Of a stretch of 28,873 nt of DNA, positions 1 through 6,157 are shown piece by piece. A program made the position numbers and the translations under genes. Below the pieces are notes generated by a model. The model was given only the letters and a program-made list of their open reading frames with translations, was not told the origin of the DNA and did not search any database. The stretch spans positions 1 through 28,873 of the forward strand of contig DIRP01000020.1 of NCBI GenBank assembly GCA_002427525.1, given 5' to 3'. How positions within the stretch are numbered: the stretch's first letter is position 1; each line of letters begins with the position of its first letter. The DNA comes from Bacteroidales bacterium UBA5433 (GTDB lineage Bacteria; Bacteroidota; Bacteroidia; Bacteroidales; UBA932).

Positions 1-1440
1 CGGTATCTTATCAACAGGCACCCGGCCCAGCAAGCCTTTTGTTCCACAATACAGCAAGGCAATTTGTTTTCCTACAGACAACGGATTGTACTGTTTCTGA
101 ACCAGCAGTAACGAACTTTTCTGTCCTTTATCAAGAATGTGCAACGTGGTAGCATCCATATCTCCCCCAAAGCGTGTAAATGACTCCAGTTCCCTATACT
201 GTGCCTGATCAATTTTCAATGTTCCGGCCACACGTTTCATGGCATCCAACTGTGCGTTTCCTCCCACCCGGGAAACAGATATACCCACGTTCACAGCCGG
301 TCGGTACCCCTGGTTGAACAAGTCCGTATCCAGGAAAATCTGACCGTCGGTAATGGAAATAACGTTGGTGGGAATATAAGCCGAGACGTCCCCCGCCTGT
401 GTCTCAATCACGGGAAGAGCCGTAAGCGACCCGCCTCCTTTGACCTTCCCTTTCAGGCACTCAGGGATGTCGTTCATTTGAACGGCTACCTGATCCTGGT
501 CAACAATCCGCGCTGCACGCTCCAACAGCCTGGAATGCAAATAAAACACATCTCCCGGGTACGCTTCCCTTCCCGAGGGCCTGCGTAAAATCAGCGATAC
601 TTCCCGGTAAGAAACAGCTTGTTTTGACAAATCGTCGTAGATAACCAACGCATGCCTTCCTGTATCCCTGTAATACTCTCCTATAGCAGCGCCCGCAAAA
701 GGAGCAAAATATTGCAACGCCGCAGGATCGCCGGCCGTTGCCGAAACAATGACCGTATAATCCATAGCCCCGTGCTTTTCCAGGGTGTTTAAAATAGAGG
801 CAACGGTAGAGCCCTTTTGACCAATGGCAACGTATATACAATATACGGGATCTCCATCCAGGTAGTTGTTCCTCTGGTTGATGATGGTATCCAGTGCAAT
901 AGCAGTTTTTCCCGTCTGCCTGTCCCCAATAATCAGCTCCCGTTGTCCCCTCCCAATGGGAATCATGGCATCTATAGATTTTATGCCGGTTTGCAAAGGC
1001 TCGGAAACGGGCTGCCTGAAAATCACGCCGGGCGCTTTTCGCTCCAACGGCATATCAAAAACAGGCCCCGTTATTGGACCTTTACCGTCCAACGGATTTC
1101 CCAAAGGATCTATAACCCTGCCCAGCATTTTTTCACGGACCGGAACAGAAGCTATGGTACCTGTCCTCTTCACACTGTCCCCTTCCCTTACCTTACTGGT
1201 TGATCCCAGCAAAACGGCTCCCACATTGTCTTCTTCCAGGTTCATAACAATAGCCATGTCTCCGTTATCAAAGGCAAGCAATTCGTTAGCCTCGGCATGG
1301 TGCAATCCGTAAATACGAACAACTCCGTCACTGACCTGCAGGACAATGCCCTTTTCTTCATAAGCCGGCCGGTTGTCCAGCCCTTCCAGCTGCATGCGCA
1401 GTATATCTGTTACTTCTCCAGGTTTGATTAAATCTGACAT
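1..1440 (-). CDS. atpA: F1 ATP synthase alpha subunit (partial, C-terminus beyond window)
   Basis: This is the non-catalytic nucleotide-binding subunit of the F1 head, which alternates with beta in the alpha3beta3 hexamer on the cytoplasmic side of the membrane. Translation from the ATG whose first base is 1440 stays open for 480 codons to the window edge, so roughly 45-50 residues are missing against the usual ~525. Visible motifs are the Walker A loop GDRQTGKT at residues 172-179, the CIYVAIGQKGS stretch, IYDDLSKQA, and SVSRVGG, whose R391 corresponds to the arginine finger that reaches into the catalytic site of beta. The start lies 7 bases after the atpH stop. It is the last visible gene of the atp operon; atpG normally follows in Bacteroidetes and is not in view. 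I read every codon and found no frameshift. Confidence 0.97.
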   Translation of the reverse strand, partial: MSDLIKPGEVTDILRMQLEGLDNRPAYEEKGIVLQVSDGVVRIYGLHHAEANELLAFDNGDMAIVMNLEEDNVGAVLLGSTSKVREGDSVKRTGTIASVPVREKMLGRVIDPLGNPLDGKGPITGPVFDMPLERKAPGVIFRQPVSEPLQTGIKSIDAMIPIGRGQRELIIGDRQTGKTAIALDTIINQRNNYLDGDPVYCIYVAIGQKGSTVASILNTLEKHGAMDYTVIVSATAGDPAALQYFAPFAGAAIGEYYRDTGRHALVIYDDLSKQAVSYREVSLILRRPSGREAYPGDVFYLHSRLLERAARIVDQDQVAVQMNDIPECLKGKVKGGGSLTALPVIETQAGDVSAYIPTNVISITDGQIFLDTDLFNQGYRPAVNVGISVSRVGGNAQLDAMKRVAGTLKIDQAQYRELESFTRFGGDMDATTLHILDKGQKSSLLLVQKQYNPLSVGKQIALLYCGTKGLLGRVPVDKIP

Positions 1441-1447
1441 AACAATT

Positions 1448-2005
1448 TCAATAAAACTCCTTTAATCCATAAGACTTCCCTACTTCACGCAAACGGGTTC
1501 TCAACGAGGCATCCCATTCGTTCATTCCCAGTGTAAGTGTAAAACCGCCTATCAGGTCCGGGTCTTCTTTCCATTCCAGTTCAACCTTTTCCGGGCTAGC
1601 GGGGTTCAACAGTTTCCTGATTTTTTCCAACATCCCGCTATCCCGCGGCAAGGGTGTCGTAAATACTCCGTATAAGATTCCATGCCGGTCACGGTATTTG
1701 TCTGCATACTGCAAACTGACAGAATGCATGGCTTTTTCCCGTTTTTGACTGATAAGCAAATCTAAAAATTTAGACAATACATCCAGCGATTGGGCATTGT
1801 AGTCGGGAAAAAGATCCAAAAAAAGTGCCTTCCTTTTTTCCGCATCCAGGGTCCTGTTTCCAAAAGTCCGTTCCAGATCAGGTACGGTCAAATAACAATC
1901 CGCCACCTGTTTCATCATGTGGTACAAATCCGTATCCGCCTGGTGCTCTATAGCATACTGCAGTAAAGCGCCCGCATACCGGGATGCTATCAATCCTTCA
2001 TTCAT
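1448..2005 (-). CDS. atpH: F1 ATP synthase delta subunit
   Basis: The delta subunit (OSCP equivalent) clamps the top of the F1 head to the peripheral stalk b subunits. The 185-residue protein has the expected length. Its N-terminus shows the family pattern IASRYAGALLQYAIE, followed by a largely alpha-helical N-terminal domain with FLDLLISQKRE near residue 85. The C-terminal part carries the hallmark DPDLIGGFTLTLG near residues 147-159, ending SLRTRLREV. It lies between atpF (25-base gap) and atpA (7-base gap) in the same operon. Sequence in this family is poorly conserved, so the call rests on both the terminal motif and position. Confidence 0.95.
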   Translation of the reverse strand: MNEGLIASRYAGALLQYAIEHQADTDLYHMMKQVADCYLTVPDLERTFGNRTLDAEKRKALFLDLFPDYNAQSLDVLSKFLDLLISQKREKAMHSVSLQYADKYRDRHGILYGVFTTPLPRDSGMLEKIRKLLNPASPEKVELEWKEDPDLIGGFTLTLGMNEWDASLRTRLREVGKSYGLKEFY

Positions 2006-2030
2006 ACATACATCAACCTTCAGTTACAGG

Positions 2031-2531
2031 TCAAGCCCGGGGTTTTAAGGTTTCGTCAACCAACCGGTCAATCAAGTCGCGTTGTTTTGCTTCCGGTTCC
2101 AGTTGCCCGCGTAATAGTTTTTCAGCAATTTCAATAGAAAGTGAGGCAACTTGAAGGCGGATTTCCTGCAAAGCTTCTTCTTTTTCCAGCCGCAGTTGTT
2201 CCCGTGTTTTATCCAAAAGAAGTTGACCTTCTTTTTCTGCTGCCTCTTTAGCTTCCTCAATCAGTTGCACACGCAGGGCCCTGGATTGTTCCAGCAATTT
2301 TTCCTGTTCTTCCCGGGATTGCTGCAGGATTTTCTCTTCCTGCAGCTTTAAGGTGGCCAGCAATTGCCGTGCAGCAGCTGCATCTGCCAACGCTTTGTCA
2401 ATCCTTTCGTTACGACGTTCCACCATTCCGGTTATAGCAGGCCAGCCAAAACGGGCCAGTATTACGAACAGGATGCCAAAAGCAAGAAGCATCCAGAACA
2501 ACAATCCGGAGTCGGGGATCATCAAATCCAT
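2031..2531 (-). CDS. atpF: Fo ATP synthase b subunit (peripheral stalk)
   Basis: The b subunit forms the stator stalk that holds the alpha3beta3 head fixed against the a subunit. The 166-residue protein has one hydrophobic N-terminal membrane segment (about residues 8-29). After it comes a long charged helix rich in E, K, Q, R and A (about 35-150), the expected right-handed coiled coil. The segment WPAITGMVERRNERIDKAL just after the membrane helix is typical of b subunits. It sits between atpE and atpH. A Phe-rich open frame on the opposite strand (2151-2351) is only the mirror of this charged helix. Confidence 0.95.
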   Translation of the reverse strand: MDLMIPDSGLLFWMLLAFGILFVILARFGWPAITGMVERRNERIDKALADAAAARQLLATLKLQEEKILQQSREEQEKLLEQSRALRVQLIEEAKEAAEKEGQLLLDKTREQLRLEKEEALQEIRLQVASLSIEIAEKLLRGQLEPEAKQRDLIDRLVDETLKPRA

Positions 2532-2544
2532 AACAACTTCTCTT

Positions 2545-2805
2545 TTACAGGGCCACTAACAGGCACACAATGATAGCAAAGAGGGACACACCTTCCACAA
2601 GAGCCCCAATAATAATCATGGACATCCTGATCCCGTCAGCTGCTTCCGGTTGCCGCGCTATGGCCTCCATGGCAGAGATTCCAATCTTGCTGATGCCATG
2701 AGAGGCACCCAAAACAACAATTGCAGCGCCCAAAACGGCACCCAGTTTAGTTATTACGGGATACAGACCCGATGCTTGCAAAACAGTAAAAAGTAACATA
2801 ATCAT
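2545..2805 (-). CDS. atpE: Fo ATP synthase c subunit (rotor ring)
   Basis: Each c subunit is a two-helix hairpin; many copies form the rotor ring that carries protons. The 86-residue protein has a first helix ending near residue 50, the polar loop ARQPEAADG at 50-58, and a second helix with the ion-binding carboxylate E71 in ALVEGVSLF. Residues +1 and +2 after the Glu are Gly and Val rather than Ser-Thr, which argues for H+ and not Na+ coupling. The glycine motif of helix 1 is altered, reading G-A-S-H-G-I-S-K-I-G-I-S at 33-44. A second in-frame ATG at 2799 gives the MLL... start usual in relatives, so the protein may begin two residues later. Confidence 0.95.
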   Translation of the reverse strand: MIMLLFTVLQASGLYPVITKLGAVLGAAIVVLGASHGISKIGISAMEAIARQPEAADGIRMSMIIIGALVEGVSLFAIIVCLLVAL

Positions 2806-2820
2806 TTAATTTATCGGTAT

Positions 2821-3927
2821 TCAAATATTTTCAGTTTTAAGTTTGTGTTCTTTTTTCTTGTGCGGTTCCTGGCGGGAAAGGCCAATAAAAATAGCCGAAA
2901 GCATGGTAAATACATACGCCTGAATATAAGCCACCAGCAATTCCAGCACCAGCATAAGTGCAGAAAACAGCACAGCAACCACACTCATAGAGGCATTCAG
3001 GATGGGTCCCATGGCCACCGTCAGGAAAACAAGCGAAGTTAACGCTAAAATAATAATATGTCCGGCAAAAATGTTGGCAAAAAGACGGATCATCAATGCC
3101 ATAGGCTTAGTAAAAATCCCAAAGAACTCTATCACCTGCATGATGGGAATCGGAGCTTTCATAAAAATAGGAACATCCGGCCACAAAATCTCTTTCCAGT
3201 ATTCTTTATTTCCGAAAAGATTTATAGCTACCATCGTACACAGAGCCAATCCCATAGTCACCGCAATATTCCCCGTCAGGTTGGCACCTGCCGGAAATAT
3301 GGGTATCAACCCCAGGACGTTATTCAGGATAATAAAGAAAAATAACGTCAGCAGGTACGGCGAGTACCGTTGGTAATCTTTTCCCACGCAACTCTTTATT
3401 ACTCCGTCGTGTATGCTCATAATAAACATTTCCAGAGCTCCCTTGATTCCACCGGGAACAGCATCGAGCTCTCCGGCATGTTCCCGCTTTTTATACCAAC
3501 GGGAAAGACTTAGCACAATAAACATAAGCAGGAAACAAGAAAAGAAAAGCGCCACCACATTCTTTGTAATGGATATATCAAAGGGCCTGACCACCTTCCC
3601 CGTACTATCGGTTTCCACCACCTTCCCTTTTGTTTTTCCCTCTGTGGACAACGTAAAACCCTTATAACCACCCTCTTCTTCCAGGCGCGAAGAAAGAAAA
3701 GCAAACCAGCCGCGTTCTTTGCTGTGAACAAGTACCGGCAAAGGCAACGCAATCTTTTTTTCTCCTATATCAAAAAAGTGCCAATGGTAACTGTCCTCCA
3801 AATGCCCCAACAACAATTCCCGGACATCCACCGGTGGCCTTTCTTTTTTCTCACCGGCCAGGGCGGGAAAAGCAATAGACAAAAACACTGCCAGAAACAG
3901 CCCCACAGTAACAACACGTTTTGTCAT
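2821..3927 (-). CDS. atpB: Fo ATP synthase a subunit, Bacteroidetes-type with signal peptide
   Basis: The a subunit forms the two half-channels that pass protons to the c ring. At 368 residues it is about 100 longer than E. coli AtpB. The extra length is an N-terminal signal peptide (about residues 1-24, ending ALAG) and a presumably extracytoplasmic stretch up to about residue 120. This layout is usual in Bacteroidetes. The membrane part begins near residue 123. The essential arginine is R281 in the segment ALMIRLFANIFAGH. Q336 matches E. coli Q252. H290 and E329 occupy the positions of E. coli E219 and H245, a reciprocal swap known in other lineages. The tail is Lys-rich. The gene follows the small membrane protein after 6 bases. 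Confidence 0.96.
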   Translation of the reverse strand: MTKRVVTVGLFLAVFLSIAFPALAGEKKERPPVDVRELLLGHLEDSYHWHFFDIGEKKIALPLPVLVHSKERGWFAFLSSRLEEEGGYKGFTLSTEGKTKGKVVETDSTGKVVRPFDISITKNVVALFFSCFLLMFIVLSLSRWYKKREHAGELDAVPGGIKGALEMFIMSIHDGVIKSCVGKDYQRYSPYLLTLFFFIILNNVLGLIPIFPAGANLTGNIAVTMGLALCTMVAINLFGNKEYWKEILWPDVPIFMKAPIPIMQVIEFFGIFTKPMALMIRLFANIFAGHIIILALTSLVFLTVAMGPILNASMSVVAVLFSALMLVLELLVAYIQAYVFTMLSAIFIGLSRQEPHKKKEHKLKTENI

Positions 3928-3933
3928 ATCACT

Positions 3934-4308
3934 TTACTTTTTTTTTCTGATTTCTGAATACAAAAGCAGAACAGACAGCACAGAATATAGCAAAAACAAC
4001 GCCATAAAACTAACCAGCAGGGAAAGTTTGGGCGGGTGAGCCAGAGCTATCAAAAGCACCAGGGTAACAAGGAGAATTCCCCAACGCGTTATACGTTGTA
4101 TGACAATACTTTTCATCCATTTTTGTTGTTGACTGTCATCTGCCTTTAGAAAAAAGTTCTCCAAAAGGTCTATCGCAACAAAAGCAGCAGGTATGGCCGG
4201 ATAAGCCGGAAACCACCAGGACGGAATAAATAAATACAACACCAATCCCCACACAACTCCTATCAACAGCAGAAATCCCAGAGAAACAAATGCAATCCTG
4301 TTCTTCAT
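3934..4308 (-). CDS. Small four-helix membrane protein of the atp operon, AtpI-like in position
   Basis: This 124-residue protein has four hydrophobic stretches (about residues 6-28, 33-50, 75-92 and 95-118), a Trp/Pro-rich hairpin between the first two (PSWWFPAYPAIPA), a hydrophilic loop with DDSQQQKWMKS, and a basic C-terminus EIRKKK. It lacks the carboxylate and arginine signatures of the c and a subunits. Its position between atpC and atpB matches a poorly characterised membrane protein seen in this operon in Bacteroidetes. By analogy with AtpI/UncI it might assist c-ring assembly, but I see no sequence motif that proves homology. Its ATG overlaps the atpC stop by four bases, which suggests translational coupling. 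Confidence 0.85.
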   Translation of the reverse strand: MKNRIAFVSLGFLLLIGVVWGLVLYLFIPSWWFPAYPAIPAAFVAIDLLENFFLKADDSQQQKWMKSIVIQRITRWGILLVTLVLLIALAHPPKLSLLVSFMALFLLYSVLSVLLLYSEIRKKK

Positions 4309-4568
4309 ACGTCTGATATTATGGGGTCAATACAAGCATAGACCCTGTTTTTTTTCACTTGCACAAAACCGCCTGCAACCGGGATGTTCTTCTTTCCAAA
4401 CTCTCCTTCAAATGAAATAACTCCTTGTTCCAGCAAAGACATAATGGGAGCGTGGTCTTTTAAAACAACAAAAGGAGCCTTTTTCCCGGGAAACCTTACC
4501 ACGGTAACATTTCCCTTAAAAAGCGTCTTTTCCGGAGAAATTATTTGCAGAAAAACATACGGTTTCAT
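4305..4568 (-). CDS. atpC: F1 ATP synthase epsilon subunit, short form
   Basis: Epsilon sits on the central stalk and links gamma to the c ring. The protein is only 87 residues and covers just the N-terminal beta-sandwich: it starts LQIISPEKTLFKGNV and contains FVVLKDHAPIMSLLEQG (about residues 33-49), a canonical epsilon signature. The C-terminal two-helix domain that inhibits ATP hydrolysis in E. coli (~139 residues) is absent. Short forms of this kind are known in Bacteroidetes and Chlorobi, so this is a lineage feature rather than a truncation. The start codon overlaps the atpD stop (ATGA), and the stop overlaps the next start in the same way. Confidence 0.95.
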   Translation of the reverse strand: MKPYVFLQIISPEKTLFKGNVTVVRFPGKKAPFVVLKDHAPIMSLLEQGVISFEGEFGKKNIPVAGGFVQVKKNRVYACIDPIISDV

Positions 4569-6058
4569 GACTGTGCTTTACCCTTTTCAATGGCTTCTTC
4601 AATAGTTCCTACGTTAAGAAAAGCATTTTCCGGAACATCGTCAACTTTTCCGTCCAGTATCATGTTAAAACCCTTAATGCAATCTTCAATAGAAACCATA
4701 ACACCGGGGAGGCCCGTAAATTGCTGCGCAACTGTAAATGGCTGGGACAAAAATCGTTGTACTTTTCTTGCCCGGTGAACCGTCAGGCGGTCTTCCTGCG
4801 AGAGCTCTTCCATCCCCAGGATGGAAATAACGTCTTGCAATTCTTTGTTACGTTGCAGGATTTGCTTAACCCTTTGCGCCGTATTGTAATGTTCTTCACC
4901 TACAATGGTCGGATCCAGAATGCGCGAAGTAGATTCCAGCGGATCCACAGCCGGGTAAATCCCCATTTCCGTGATTTTTCTGGACAGCACCGTAGTGGCA
5001 TCCAGGTGCGAAAATGTAGTAGCCGGAGCCGGGTCTGTCAAGTCGTCGGCCGGCACATACACCGCCTGAACAGAAGTAATGGACCCGTTACGGGTAGATG
5101 CAATTCTTTCCTGCATAATTCCCATCTCGGTAGCCAGTGTGGGTTGGTATCCTACAGCCGACGGCATCCTGCCCAGCAAAGCAGAAACTTCCGATCCGGC
5201 TTGTGTAAACCTGAAAATGTTATCTATGAACAGCAGAATATCCTTTATCTCCTCGTCCTCGTCCCGCATAGCCTCTGCCACCGTCAGTCCGCTCAAGGCA
5301 ACGGAAGCCCTGGCTCCCGGAGGTTCGTTCATCTGCCCAAAGATAAGGGTTGCCTGGGACTTAGGCAGCTCGTTGTAGTCCACTTTTGACAAATCCCATT
5401 CTCCCTTCTCCATGCTTTCTTTAAACGCGTCTCCATAGCGGATTACACCCGACTGAATCATCTCTCGCAACAAATCATTACCTTCCCGTGTACGTTCACC
5501 TACTCCCGCAAAAACGGAAAAACCTTTATGCCTTTTAGCAATGTTGTTGATCAACTCCATGATGATCACCGTTTTTCCCACACCTGCCCCTCCAAAAAGG
5601 CCAATCTTCCCTCCTTTCATATACGGTTCCAACAGGTCAATCACCTTGATACCTGTAAAGAGGACTTCTTGAGAGGTAGTCAGGTCTTCAAATTTTGGCG
5701 GAGCTTTGTGAATGGGCGAAGAACCTGTTTTTTTATCCAGCGGACGCAGCCCGTCAATAGTTTCCCCAATGACATTCATCAGGCGCCCCTTTACATGACC
5801 GCCTGTGGGCATGGTAATGGGACCGTCCGTAGTAAGCACTTCCAATCCCCGGGACAGGCCGTCCGTGGTGTCCATGGCTACCGTACGTACCGTATTGTCC
5901 CCAATGTGCTGCTGCACTTCCAGAACCACAATCTTGCCATCCGGACGTTGCACTTCAAGCGCATGGTATATACCGGGCAAACGTACATAAGCAGCTCCTT
6001 CGTTGGGAAATGAAACGTCTACCACGGGACCTATAATTTGAGAAATTCTTCCCTTCAT
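4565..6058 (-). CDS. atpD: F1 ATP synthase beta subunit (catalytic)
   Basis: Beta carries the catalytic ATP sites. The 497-residue protein has the N-terminal barrel (GRISQIIGPVVDVSF), Walker A GGAGVGKT at residues 156-163, GERTREGND at 187-195 with the catalytic glutamate, Walker B LLFIDNIFRF at 275-284, and ATEMGIMQERI near 309. The usual DELSEED lever reads EELSQED, so two acidic positions differ conservatively. A short charged insertion near 213-230 is typical of Bacteroidetes beta subunits. It is the first gene of the operon, 36 or so bases behind a TAnnTTTG promoter box on the same strand. Confidence 0.98.
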   Translation of the reverse strand: MKGRISQIIGPVVDVSFPNEGAAYVRLPGIYHALEVQRPDGKIVVLEVQQHIGDNTVRTVAMDTTDGLSRGLEVLTTDGPITMPTGGHVKGRLMNVIGETIDGLRPLDKKTGSSPIHKAPPKFEDLTTSQEVLFTGIKVIDLLEPYMKGGKIGLFGGAGVGKTVIIMELINNIAKRHKGFSVFAGVGERTREGNDLLREMIQSGVIRYGDAFKESMEKGEWDLSKVDYNELPKSQATLIFGQMNEPPGARASVALSGLTVAEAMRDEDEEIKDILLFIDNIFRFTQAGSEVSALLGRMPSAVGYQPTLATEMGIMQERIASTRNGSITSVQAVYVPADDLTDPAPATTFSHLDATTVLSRKITEMGIYPAVDPLESTSRILDPTIVGEEHYNTAQRVKQILQRNKELQDVISILGMEELSQEDRLTVHRARKVQRFLSQPFTVAQQFTGLPGVMVSIEDCIKGFNMILDGKVDDVPENAFLNVGTIEEAIEKGKAQS

Positions 6059-6098
6059 ACGAAGTTATTTGTGTTTTTTGTTATTTTTATACAATTTG

Positions 6099-6106
6099 CA
6101 AATGTA
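6099..6106 (-). promoter_or_regulatory. Candidate promoter of the atp operon (-7 box)
   Basis: Read on the minus strand this is TACATTTG, an exact match to the Bacteroidetes -7 consensus TAnnTTTG. It lies about 40 bases before the atpD start, leaving an A-rich leader of roughly 35 bases without a Shine-Dalgarno sequence. The -33 element is poor. The divergent parE promoter lies about 37 bases away. Confidence 0.65.
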
Positions 6107-6142
6107 ATCATTAATTAACGAATTTACTTCCACGGGATTTTT

Positions 6143-6150
6143 TATCTTTG
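6143..6150 (+). promoter_or_regulatory. Candidate parE promoter (-7 box), nearly leaderless
   Basis: TATCTTTG fits the Bacteroidetes -7 consensus exactly and is identical to the box before the tRNA-tuf cluster at 22632. Only seven bases separate it from the parE ATG at 6158, so transcription would start at or within a few bases of the start codon. No good -33 TTTG is seen. Confidence 0.6.
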
Positions 6151-6157
6151 TGCCCTT

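Noticed and set aside
866..1312. 148-codon plus-strand open frame in the first 1.4 kb
   Set aside because: It mirrors atpA, which is complete in frame from 1440 to the window edge with its Walker A and arginine finger motifs.
2545..2805. Sodium-coupled ATP synthase
   Set aside because: The residues after E71 are Gly-Val, not the Ser-Thr needed for Na+ ligation, and no Gln is found at the matching helix 1 position.
4721..5389. 222-codon plus-strand open frame
   Set aside because: Mirror of atpD; no family resemblance and high Arg/Ser/His content.
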